Shown here: positions 27,039 to 35,268 of the stretch, piece by piece
Layout: each line of letters opens with the position of its first letter
How positions within the stretch are numbered: position 1 is the first letter of the stretch
Assembly (NCBI GenBank): GCA_947494805.1
Contig: CANLWK010000002.1
Location: forward strand, 186,001-250,000
Direction of reading: 5' to 3'
DNA length: 64,000 nucleotides
Source of the DNA: an uncultured Croceitalea sp.
GTDB taxonomy: Bacteria > Bacteroidota > Bacteroidia > Flavobacteriales > Flavobacteriaceae
Notes under the pieces: model-generated
What the model was told of the DNA's origin: nothing
Seen by the model: the letters and a program-made list of their open reading frames with translations, nothing else
Database searches by the model: none
Program-made: the position numbers and the translations under genes

Positions 27039-28838
27039 ATGGATAACCTAAATTACGGAATAATTGGAAACTGTAGAAGTGCAGCATTGATTTCTAGCAC
27101 AGGGTCTTTAGATTGGTGCTGTTTGCCACAATTTGATTCTACTTCGGTCTTCGCAAAACTATTGGATGACAAAAAAGGCGGCAATTTTGAAATTATCACC
27201 AAGTACAATTACGAGATTACCCAAAAGTACCATCCGAACACGGCAATATTGATTACACGTTTTTCAGATGGTGAAAATATATTTGAACTGCATGATTTTA
27301 TGCCCAGGTACTATAAACTCAATGGAAAGTACAATGCCCCACCTGAAATTGTGCGTTACGTCAAGCACATCGCCGGGGCACCAAAGTTCAGTGTGCAGTA
27401 CGATCCTCGATTAGAGTATGCCAAAGGAGAAACGGCCAACCATGTAAAAGCTAATTTTGTGGTAAGCCTGACGGACAAAGAAAAGTTCGACACCCTTTTT
27501 CTCTATACCTCGTTCAATAAGAATCACGTAGTGAGTGGTGAAGAGATCACACTTAAAGAAGATGGATACTTTTTGGTTTGCTACAACGAAAAGATTTTAA
27601 AACCGTCAACGGACAAAATGTCCCTTGAATTGGAACGTACCAAGATTTATTGGTTGGATTGGGTCGATAGAACCCCAACCTATAAAAAATTCAACGCAGA
27701 AATCATGCGGAGCGCGATTACTTTGAAAATGTTGACCTACGATAAGACCGGTGCGGTTTTGGCCGCAGCTACCACTTCATTGCCCGAGACCATCGGAGAG
27801 GTGCGCAATTGGGATTATCGTTTCTGTTGGATTCGCGACGCGTCGATGGTGATAAAAGTAGTTTCTGAATTAGGACACAAAAATTCTGCCAAACGCTACT
27901 TACAATTTATTATTGATTTGATGCCAGATAAAGACGAAAAGCTTCAAATTATGTACGGTATCAATAAAGAAAAGAAACTGACCGAACAGACCTTGGAGCA
28001 TTTAGAGGGGTATAAGGGTTCAAAACCCGTTCGTATCGGCAATGCTGCGTACAAACAAAAGCAGAATGATATTTACGGTATCTTGATGGATGTCATTTAC
28101 GAGCAACTGCATAAGTTCAGTAACGATATTGAAAACGGGGAAGAGCTGTGGAGTATTACCAAAGGGATTGTCTGGATTGTCAACAAGCACTGGCACGAAC
28201 CTGATAAGGGTATTTGGGAGTTTCGTGGTGAGGACCGTCACTTTACCTTTTCAAAGGTACTGTGTTGGGTTGCTTTGGATCGTGCCATTAAAGTGGCAAA
28301 AATCTTTGGAAAGCATCGTAAAATTGAACAGTGGACTTCAATCGAACAAGAAATCAAGGCCGATATCCATGAAAATGCCTGGAACGAAGATGTTGGTGCC
28401 TTTGTACAATCATACGGCTCTTATGACTTAGATGCCTCGGTGCTATTGATGGAATCTTATGGATTTATCGATGCTCGGGAACCAAAGTTTATCAGTACCG
28501 TTAAGGCGATTGAAAAAGACCTAAGTAATGAAGGACTGTTGTATCGTTATAAGAATGAAGACGATTTTGGTCTTCCTTCATCATCGTTTACCATTTGTAC
28601 GTTTTGGTTTATCAACGCACTCTTTAAAATTGGCGAAGAAGAAAAAGCCCTGGCCCACTTTGAGCAGTTGTTAAGTTATAGTAACCATTTAGGGTTGTTC
28701 AGTGAAGACATTGACTTTAAGACCAAGCGATTGTTGGGTAACTTCCCACAGGCTTACTCACATTTGGCCTTGATAGAATGCGCCATCAATTTCTCTCGTA
28801 AACAGAGCGAAGAGCGTATTTTAGAATCTATTGGTTGA
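27039..28838 (+). CDS. GH15 family glycoside hydrolase, trehalase-like
   Basis: The 599-residue protein has the trehalase-like N-terminal domain of bacterial GH15 (GIIGNCRSAALISSTGSLDW) and an alpha/alpha-barrel. Visible active-site regions are NWDYRFCWIRDASM, GIWEFRGEDRHFTFSKV with a catalytic Glu near residue 395, and EDDFGLPSSSF near residue 506, where the second acid lies. GH15 proteins of this size include trehalases and glucoamylases. Divergence from trehalose-6-phosphate synthase/phosphatase favours trehalose turnover. No signal peptide, so cytoplasmic. The 3' end overlaps the convergent decarboxylase gene by 11 bp. Confidence 0.88.
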   Translation: MDNLNYGIIGNCRSAALISSTGSLDWCCLPQFDSTSVFAKLLDDKKGGNFEIITKYNYEITQKYHPNTAILITRFSDGENIFELHDFMPRYYKLNGKYNAPPEIVRYVKHIAGAPKFSVQYDPRLEYAKGETANHVKANFVVSLTDKEKFDTLFLYTSFNKNHVVSGEEITLKEDGYFLVCYNEKILKPSTDKMSLELERTKIYWLDWVDRTPTYKKFNAEIMRSAITLKMLTYDKTGAVLAAATTSLPETIGEVRNWDYRFCWIRDASMVIKVVSELGHKNSAKRYLQFIIDLMPDKDEKLQIMYGINKEKKLTEQTLEHLEGYKGSKPVRIGNAAYKQKQNDIYGILMDVIYEQLHKFSNDIENGEELWSITKGIVWIVNKHWHEPDKGIWEFRGEDRHFTFSKVLCWVALDRAIKVAKIFGKHRKIEQWTSIEQEIKADIHENAWNEDVGAFVQSYGSYDLDASVLLMESYGFIDAREPKFISTVKAIEKDLSNEGLLYRYKNEDDFGLPSSSFTICTFWFINALFKIGEEEKALAHFEQLLSYSNHLGLFSEDIDFKTKRLLGNFPQAYSHLALIECAINFSRKQSEERILESIG

Positions 28839-30261
28839 TCGTAGCTGAAGCAGTTTTTATTTTTTTAAGTAGTTGTTGTAGGTGGGTTTTAGTAGTAAAC
28901 GGATTCATCAATGAGGTTCGTAAATAGAGTCTGTTGCGCAACTTTGTTTGCACCATGTAAAACTCACCATCTTCGAGCAACATCTGCCTTATATGGGCAT
29001 TTTGGCGGTTAATCTCATTGTCATCTAGGCCTGATGGACAATATCTAAAACAAAGGATATTGGACATTGGTGATGTAGCCAATTCAAAGTCATTGTCTTT
29101 AATTATAATTTCTTCAAACGTTTTGGCCAAGTCATATTGTCTTGTCACGAACTCATCAAAAAGTTGATCCCCATAAAACTTCAGTAGCACATACCAATGC
29201 ATGCACATCATGGTTTTTGTGCACTCAAAAGTCTTTTTCCCACTGTTGATCCAATCTTCTTCTTCAACGGTGTCAAGCAAATAGTCTGCTGTTTGGCTAA
29301 AAGTATGCTTGGCGTGTTGTTTATTTTTAAAGAGTAGGGCAGTGGTGATGGTCGGCATGAGCATCATTTTATGGCCATCAATGACCACCGAATCTGATTG
29401 TTCAATTCCCCTAAGTAAATAACGATACTTGTTTGAGTAGATAGCAGCTCCACCGTGGGCACCGTCTACATGAAACCAGAGGTCCTTTGCCTTGGCAAAT
29501 TCGGCGATGGCATTCAAATTATCATAGGCACCTGTCGGGGTCGACGGAGCACTACCCACGATGGCAAATATTTTTATTCCTGAACTTATAGCCTCTTCGT
29601 AAGCTTGCTCAAGTTGAGCAGTATCCATTGAAAAGTCGGCTTTCGAAGCAATTTTAATAATACCATTTTCACCCAACCCCATAATTTTTGCAGCACGGTC
29701 AATGCAGTAATGCGCTTGTTCGCAGACCATGACACCCAAGGGTTGTGCATACCCCTCGTTCCAAATATCGTGGGCGACCTTAGCGCGTCTCGCAGATAAC
29801 AGTGCTGTCAAATTGGCCAAGGTGCCCCCTGAAGTCAACAGACCTGCATAACCTGAGGCATATCCTATCTTTTTGCAAATGCTATCAGTGACCACTTTTT
29901 CAATGGCTGAAGGGGACATACCCATTTCATAAACAGCCATGCCATTGTTCAATACTGCACTGATCATAGCTGTCAAAACGGTAATTGGGGCAGGAGCGGA
30001 AACTTGATGGCCCACATATTTAGGATGGTGCGTATGGGTGGTTCTTTTAAAGATTTCTTTGAAGAATGTTTCCTGATTTCCGGTTTCCAAAAAGTCTTTC
30101 CAATAGTTAAGCTCTTTGTCAGGTGTGTTCCAGCTCAGTGTTTTTTCATGCTCTTCCTGTAATGTTGCCCGCAAATGCTTGATAAGCTCTTTTGTGACCT
30201 TTTGTGCCGTATGCTCAAAAACTTCGATATCGAACACACGCTTTAAAACTGAATCCTCCAT
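28828..30261 (-). CDS. PLP-dependent group II decarboxylase
   Basis: The 477-residue protein belongs to the glutamate/aromatic-amino-acid/aspartate decarboxylase family (fold I PLP). Conserved parts are TSGGTLANLTALL (phosphate loop), FHVDGAHGGA and DGHKMM, where the Lys near residue 297 binds PLP. Substrates in this family include glutamate, aspartate, diaminobutyrate and tyrosine; sequence alone does not decide. It is monocistronic, converging on and slightly overlapping the GH15 gene. Confidence 0.88.
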   Translation of the reverse strand: MEDSVLKRVFDIEVFEHTAQKVTKELIKHLRATLQEEHEKTLSWNTPDKELNYWKDFLETGNQETFFKEIFKRTTHTHHPKYVGHQVSAPAPITVLTAMISAVLNNGMAVYEMGMSPSAIEKVVTDSICKKIGYASGYAGLLTSGGTLANLTALLSARRAKVAHDIWNEGYAQPLGVMVCEQAHYCIDRAAKIMGLGENGIIKIASKADFSMDTAQLEQAYEEAISSGIKIFAIVGSAPSTPTGAYDNLNAIAEFAKAKDLWFHVDGAHGGAAIYSNKYRYLLRGIEQSDSVVIDGHKMMLMPTITTALLFKNKQHAKHTFSQTADYLLDTVEEEDWINSGKKTFECTKTMMCMHWYVLLKFYGDQLFDEFVTRQYDLAKTFEEIIIKDNDFELATSPMSNILCFRYCPSGLDDNEINRQNAHIRQMLLEDGEFYMVQTKLRNRLYLRTSLMNPFTTKTHLQQLLKKIKTASATINQ

Positions 30262-30581
30262 TTGACGAAATTATGGCGGCTGAACTTGGCAAACAAAACT
30301 AAAGTCAAAAATGAGTTGAAAATTATACCAAGTTATCCTTGACCATACTTAAAAAGAATTTGCCCATGATATTAAAGAGATTGTCCAGACCGAGGGACAC
30401 AAACAACGGGTCAGCAAGTTGTATATAACTTTACATGAAGTCGCTGTCATACTTTTGGACCGATCAATGGGGCATGGGTCAACCAAAGCGATTTTGAAAA
30501 AACATAGTGAGTACTAGAGCAAAAAGGTTGGTAAAGGACTTTGATTTAAAAGTGGAAAACCCTTTTTGCAGCAAATAATAG
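30262..30581. other. 320-bp intergenic gap with an unassigned short open frame
   Basis: No gene is supported here. A 54-codon open stretch on the plus strand (30353-30514, stop TAG 30515-30517) reads HDIKEIVQTEGH, then LHEVAVILLDRSMGHGSTKA and KKHSEY. It has no start codon at its beginning and an in-frame stop just upstream, so it may be a gene remnant or chance. I cannot name a family. Confidence 0.4.
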
Positions 30582-31592
30582 TCAGTTTAGGTTATTGGAA
30601 CTATTGATGACCCGCTCTGCAGCGTCGGTTACTTTTTTATGGCTTGATGCAGCAAACTGCAATCCCATTTTTTCAACCAAAGACTTCATTTTATTATAGT
30701 CTTTCGGATTTTCGATAAGGGCTTTAAGACTGCGACTTTCTTTGATGTAATTATCGATATCTCTGTAATAGATGATAAAAGGTGAAGGTCTACTGATGTG
30801 CATTTCGGTTTTTAACCGATTTTTGTCGGTTGCGAGCTTTTTGAATTCGGTATAGTATGTGACGACATCTTTTAAGTTGCTTTCATAGGCCTCTAAGTCC
30901 AATCGATCATAGGCGTCGTAGTCAATCTGATACAAGAGGTTGCTGTGCTTTTTGATACTGTTGATGATCATGCCTTTGTTGTACAGTAACAGTTGATTGT
31001 TTGCTTTATATGCATCAAGTGCTTCTAAAGCCAGCCTACTGTCTATTTCTTGTACGGCCGCACCCAATTGGGCATTCACTTTCATGAAATCTTTTATTGG
31101 TTTTCTGACCTTTAGATAACGTTGAGAAGCCGTTTGTAGATCATCATCTTTATAGGTTCCGAGTTTGTAGTAATCAGATAATTCTTGAAGAGGTTGTTGC
31201 AGGGCTTTGTACGATGAAATAATAATTGGTGCTATATTGTCCAACTCATCTATGATAGGTTGGTTCTTATAGTTTTCTTCCAGTTTTTTGATGACGTCAG
31301 CATCCGGTATCGTGGGAATAAAATAGTTTTCCTGGGTTTTCAAGGGCATCCCCGTTTTGTCATTAATGGTATTGTACAATGCCGAATATGAGCGCTCTAC
31401 CCTTGGACTGACGTTGTTCCAAATGGCGACGTACATATTGTATTTGTTGATATAGGCCTGCTTTTCATCAACTTCGGCGGTATTGTTCTTGGTAGTGCTG
31501 TGTATCGCGGCCTTATAGGTTGAATTTTCTTTGCAAGATGGAAAAAACATGAGTAAAATAGCAAAGACAACTACATTTTTGGATAGTCTCAT
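30582..31592 (-). CDS. DUF3829 lipoprotein (YiiG-like)
   Basis: The 336-residue protein has a lipoprotein signal with the lipobox FPSC and mature Cys20. The remainder is a helical DUF3829 domain (YINKYNMYVAIWNN ... ESNLKDVVTYYTEFKKLA). Members are mostly helical envelope lipoproteins of unknown function. It is monocistronic by spacing, between the decarboxylase gene and the terminator of the fad operon. Confidence 0.8.
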   Translation of the reverse strand: MRLSKNVVVFAILLMFFPSCKENSTYKAAIHSTTKNNTAEVDEKQAYINKYNMYVAIWNNVSPRVERSYSALYNTINDKTGMPLKTQENYFIPTIPDADVIKKLEENYKNQPIIDELDNIAPIIISSYKALQQPLQELSDYYKLGTYKDDDLQTASQRYLKVRKPIKDFMKVNAQLGAAVQEIDSRLALEALDAYKANNQLLLYNKGMIINSIKKHSNLLYQIDYDAYDRLDLEAYESNLKDVVTYYTEFKKLATDKNRLKTEMHISRPSPFIIYYRDIDNYIKESRSLKALIENPKDYNKMKSLVEKMGLQFAASSHKKVTDAAERVINSSNNLN

Positions 31593-31663
31593 TCTTAAAG
31601 TTTTTTCAAAAATACGGTTATGCGCAATTTTAAGGCTCCCTGTATTCAGTTAAAATACTGCCA

Positions 31664-31693
31664 CAAAAAAACCGCTCTGAAAAGAGCGGTTTT
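31664..31693 (-). terminator. intrinsic terminator of the fad operon
   Basis: On the minus strand a stem AACCGCTCT/AGAGCGGTT with a TTTC loop is followed by seven T (plus-strand 31664-31670). It lies 36 bp beyond the acyl-CoA dehydrogenase stop and ends that transcript. Confidence 0.9.
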
Positions 31694-31728
31694 CCAATGG
31701 TACCTCAAGGTAGAAGCAATCATTTGAA

Positions 31729-33540
31729 TTAGTCAAAGGTATACCCGTTATCAGCGGCAACTTTAGCTGCGATTTGAGTTCGCAATGCGACCACATTGGG
31801 TTGATTTGTATACTTGGTAAAACGTTTAAGGCCCATTAGCATCATACGTTGTTCGTCGCCTTCGGCAAACGAAACGATAGCTTCTTTTCCTTTTTGGATT
31901 ACGGTGTCCGTAGCTCTGTACAAATATAGTTTTGACATAGCTATTTGTGTTGCTTGGGCATCTTCACCAAAACGCTTGGCATTCTTTTCTGTTCTTAAGA
32001 TGGCCGATTCTGCCAAGTACACTTGAATCAAGATATCAGAAGCGGCCATTAACAATTGTTGGTTCTCTTCTAGCTTGGGGCCAAATTTTTGAACTGCGCT
32101 ACCGGCAACCATTAAGAATACTTTTTTCAATCGTTTGATCAAATCTTTTTCCTCGGCAAAGAGTTCAGAAAAATCGGGCGTATCGAATGAAGGAATACCC
32201 ATTAACTCTTCGCCCACGGCCGTTGCAGGACCTAGTAGGTCAACATGGCCTTTCATGGCTTTTTTGACCAACATACCAACGGCCAACATACGGTTGATTT
32301 CATTGGTACCCTCATAGATTCTTGAAATACGGGCATCTCGCCATGCAGATTCCATAGGTGTATCGGCACTGAAGCCCATACCACCAAAGATTTGGATACC
32401 CTCATCGGTGGTCTGTTGTACGTGTTCAGATACCGCCACTTTTAAAATGGAACATTCAATAGCGTATTCTTCTACACCTTTCAGTTCTGCTTCTTGATGA
32501 GTGTTTCCACCAGCTTCACGAATGGCAATTCTATCTTCAATGTTTTTTGCGGCACGGTAACAGGCCGATTCATCAACATAGGCGTTGGTGGTCATATCTG
32601 CGATTTTGGCTTTAATGGCACCAAAACTCATGATAGGTGTTTTGAACTGAATACGTTCGTTGGCGTATTTTGTAGCCTCGTTGATCACACGACGTTGTGC
32701 TTCAAGACAGGCCGCAGCCAATTTGATACGGCCAACGTTCAAAGCGTTCATTGCAATTTTAAAGCCGTTACCTCGCTCTGAAAGCATATTTTCTACAGGT
32801 ACTTTGGTTTCATTGAAGAATACCTGACGGGTAGAGGAGGAGTGTATTCCCAATTTCTTTTCTTCATCACCAAGCGTGATTCCGTTTGAAGGATCGTTCT
32901 CTACGATGAATCCGGTGATATTCTTATCGTCTTCGATTCGTGCAAAAACGATGAACAGGTTACAGAAGCCTGCATTTGAAATCCACATTTTCTGGCCGGT
33001 AATACTGTAATGTTTACCATCTTCAGAAAGTACTGCTTTTGTCTTACCAGAATTGGCATCGGAGCCCGCACCGGGCTCCGTAAGGCAGTAGGCTCCAAAC
33101 CATTCGCCAGATGCTAGGTTAGGAACATATTTTTGTTTTTGTTCTTCTGTTCCATACAAGGTGATGGGCATGGTACCAATACCCGTGTGAGCACCGAATG
33201 CCGTACTGAAAGAACCTGTGGCCCCTGAGATGTAATCGCAGACCAACATGGTCGACACAAACCCCATGCCCATACCACCATATGATTCTGGTACGGCAAT
33301 ACTCAACAGACCAAGTTCACCTGCTTTGCGCATGGTTTCCTCGGTGTAGGCATAGTCTTTATTTTCAAAACGTTCCCAATGCGCCCAAAGTTCTCTATCG
33401 ACAAACTCTTTGGTGCTCTCGCGCATCATTTGCTGTTCCTCACTTAGGTCCTCTAGGGTGAATATGTCTTCACAATTGGTTTCCTTAACCAAAAATTGAC
33501 CTCCTCGTAGTATTTCTTTTTCTGCAGTTTCAGTACTCAT
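31729..33540 (-). CDS. acyl-CoA dehydrogenase, long form
   Basis: The 603-residue protein has the flavin-dependent acyl-CoA dehydrogenase core (residues ~30-430; CLTEPGAGSDANSG, MWISNAG, QIFGGMGF, IYEGTNEINR with the catalytic base E410) plus a C-terminal ~150-residue helical extension like that of VLCAD/ACAD9-type enzymes. It catalyses the first oxidation step of fatty-acid beta-oxidation. It is the last gene of the fad operon, 82 bp after the thiolase; that gap carries a heptamer-period array. The terminator follows directly. Confidence 0.93.
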   Translation of the reverse strand: MSTETAEKEILRGGQFLVKETNCEDIFTLEDLSEEQQMMRESTKEFVDRELWAHWERFENKDYAYTEETMRKAGELGLLSIAVPESYGGMGMGFVSTMLVCDYISGATGSFSTAFGAHTGIGTMPITLYGTEEQKQKYVPNLASGEWFGAYCLTEPGAGSDANSGKTKAVLSEDGKHYSITGQKMWISNAGFCNLFIVFARIEDDKNITGFIVENDPSNGITLGDEEKKLGIHSSSTRQVFFNETKVPVENMLSERGNGFKIAMNALNVGRIKLAAACLEAQRRVINEATKYANERIQFKTPIMSFGAIKAKIADMTTNAYVDESACYRAAKNIEDRIAIREAGGNTHQEAELKGVEEYAIECSILKVAVSEHVQQTTDEGIQIFGGMGFSADTPMESAWRDARISRIYEGTNEINRMLAVGMLVKKAMKGHVDLLGPATAVGEELMGIPSFDTPDFSELFAEEKDLIKRLKKVFLMVAGSAVQKFGPKLEENQQLLMAASDILIQVYLAESAILRTEKNAKRFGEDAQATQIAMSKLYLYRATDTVIQKGKEAIVSFAEGDEQRMMLMGLKRFTKYTNQPNVVALRTQIAAKVAADNGYTFD

Positions 33541-33551
33541 TTTATTCGCTG

Positions 33552-33621
33552 TTAGTATTAAGTAATACGTATCGAGAGCTTTGATGGGAATCTAAGTACT
33601 CAATACTAAAATCTTATATCT
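33552..33621. repeat. 7-bp-period array between thiolase and acyl-CoA dehydrogenase genes
   Basis: The spacer divides without phase change into heptamers: ttagtat, taagtaa, tacgtat, cgagagc, tttgatg, ggaatct, aagtact, caatact, aaaatct, tatatct. Neighbouring units share an A/T-AGT/AT-ACT core. It ends against the thiolase stop at 33623. The first and last units are clear; the middle three are degenerate. Confidence 0.5.
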
Positions 33622-33622
33622 T

Positions 33623-34816
33623 TTAATTTAAAAATTCAAAAATCCCTGCTGCACCTTGACCGGTTCCCACGCACATGGTGACCATACCATATTTGCCCTG
33701 CATGCTACGTTTGCGCATTTCATCAAACAATTGTACCGATAACTTTCCACCGGTGCACCCTAGTGGATGGCCCAAAGCAATGGCACCACCATTGACATTG
33801 ATGATGTCTGGGTTAAGCCCTAGCTCGCGTATTACAGCCAAAGATTGCGATGCAAAGGCTTCATTTAGTTCAATCAGTTCAACAGCATCTTGTGTCAATC
33901 CTGCCTGCTTTAGCGCCTTTGGTACGGCAGCCACTGGTCCAATACCCATAATACGTGGTGGAACACCGGCTGCGGCATAGCTTACCAATCGCGCCTCTGG
34001 CTCAAGATTCAGTTCTTTTACCATCTCTTCACTCATAACCATGACAAATGCTGCACCATCACTGGTTTGTGAAGAGTTACCCGCAGTAACGCTACCACCG
34101 GCAGCAAATACAGGCCTTAGTTTAGCCAACGCTTCCAATGAGGTTCCTTTGCGCGGTCCTTCATCTTTGGTGACGGTATACTTTTTAGTGGCTTTTTTTC
34201 CTTTGCCATCAATATATGTCTGCGCTACATCGATAGGGGCAATCTGGTCTTGAAAACGGTCTTCAGCTTGAGCTTTTAACGCTTTCATGTGCGAATTGTA
34301 CGCAAATTCGTCTTGGTCTTCACGTGATACCTTGTACTCTTGGGCCACAGCTTCTGCGGTGTTACCCATACCCCAGTAATAGTCTTCATGTCCTGAATTG
34401 ACCAAATCATAGTTTAATTCAGTTTTGAATCCGGTCATGGGAACAGAGCTCATGCTTTCAACACCACCTGCGATGATACAGTCGGCCATTCCCGATTGAA
34501 TTTTAGCAGTGGCAATACCAATCGTTTCCAATCCTGAAGAACAAAATCTATTTACGGTAACACCCGGCACATCAACAATGTCCAAGCCCATTAATGAAAT
34601 CAATCGGGCCATGTTCAAACCTTGTGAACCTTCGGGCATGGCATTACCCACTATGACGTCATCGATTCGCTTTTTATCAAATTCAGGTAATTTTGCCATC
34701 ATATAGGCAATGGTCTCCGCGGCAAGCTCATCTGCACGCTTAAAACGGAATCCACCTCTACCTGATTTACCCACTGCAGTTCGATATCCTTTTACTATGT
34801 ATGCTGTTCTGTTCAT
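33623..34816 (-). CDS. fadA: acetyl-CoA C-acyltransferase (thiolase)
   Basis: The 397-residue thiolase has the nucleophile C92 in NRFCSSGLETIG, the motif NEAFASQS, H350 in GGAIALGHPLGCTG and the second catalytic C382 in MCVGTGQG. These are the full catalytic residues. It cleaves 3-ketoacyl-CoA to acetyl-CoA and a shortened acyl-CoA in beta-oxidation. It lies 38 bp after the four-helix-bundle gene and 82 bp before the acyl-CoA dehydrogenase in the fad operon. Confidence 0.93.
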   Translation of the reverse strand: MNRTAYIVKGYRTAVGKSGRGGFRFKRADELAAETIAYMMAKLPEFDKKRIDDVIVGNAMPEGSQGLNMARLISLMGLDIVDVPGVTVNRFCSSGLETIGIATAKIQSGMADCIIAGGVESMSSVPMTGFKTELNYDLVNSGHEDYYWGMGNTAEAVAQEYKVSREDQDEFAYNSHMKALKAQAEDRFQDQIAPIDVAQTYIDGKGKKATKKYTVTKDEGPRKGTSLEALAKLRPVFAAGGSVTAGNSSQTSDGAAFVMVMSEEMVKELNLEPEARLVSYAAAGVPPRIMGIGPVAAVPKALKQAGLTQDAVELIELNEAFASQSLAVIRELGLNPDIINVNGGAIALGHPLGCTGGKLSVQLFDEMRKRSMQGKYGMVTMCVGTGQGAAGIFEFLN

Positions 34817-34829
34817 CTGTTGTTTTATT

Positions 34830-34874
34830 GACTTAGGATAATAAGACGTATGACTTAAGACTTGTACTCAAGAC
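34830..34874. repeat. 7-bp-period array at the 3' end of the four-helix-bundle gene
   Basis: Heptamers gacttag, gataata, agacgta, tgactta, agacttg, tactcaa, gac run from the spacer before the thiolase gene into the last codons of the four-helix-bundle gene. The array therefore encodes that protein's final residues (SLEYKS) and its stop. Confidence 0.5.
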
Positions 34875-35223
34875 TTTCCATAAAACGTGTTATCATTCCT
34901 TGAATTGATTGAATTTTTTGTTCTAAATGTTCAAATGTCTCTTTGGAGATATATTTGACTTCGTATGCAATAATCAATTGTGTTTTCCATTCAAATGCCG
35001 AGCCTAGGGCAGTCTCCAGGTATTGTAGAAAGTGCTTTTGGGACTTTCTACCTGTACCTTCTGCGATGTTGGATGGAATAGAAACGGAGCACCTTTGCAA
35101 TTGACTGGACAAAGCATAAACCTCTGATTTAGGAAAAACTATTGTAGCTAGGTATGTCTGTTTTACAAGATCAATACCTTTCTTCCAAATATTTAGCTTT
35201 CTAAAGTTATGTTGTGCTGCCAT
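34855..35223 (-). CDS. four helix bundle protein (23S rRNA IVS-type, S23 family)
   Basis: The 122-residue protein matches the small four-helix-bundle family first found in intervening sequences of 23S rRNA: FRKLNIWKKGIDLVKQTY, FPKSEVYALSSQLQRCSVSI, IPSNIAEGTGRKS and a C-terminal helix with LEQKIQSIQGMITRFM. The function is unknown; known relatives form pentamers. Here it sits between two beta-oxidation genes in the same orientation, flanked on both sides by heptamer-period arrays. It has no evident link to fatty-acid metabolism, so it looks like an inserted passenger. Confidence 0.9.
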   Translation of the reverse strand: MAAQHNFRKLNIWKKGIDLVKQTYLATIVFPKSEVYALSSQLQRCSVSIPSNIAEGTGRKSQKHFLQYLETALGSAFEWKTQLIIAYEVKYISKETFEHLEQKIQSIQGMITRFMESLEYKS

Positions 35224-35226
35224 TTT

Positions 35227-35268
35227 TACGTCCTATGTTTTAAGTCTATTTGTCCTACATCTAGATTA
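35227..35268. repeat. 7-bp-period array between the HAD/ECH and four-helix-bundle genes
   Basis: The spacer divides into six heptamers: tacgtcc, tatgttt, taagtct, atttgtc, ctacatc, tagatta. The final unit contains the stop codon of the upstream HAD/ECH gene, and the first lies 3 bp from the ATG of the four-helix-bundle gene. Confidence 0.5.
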
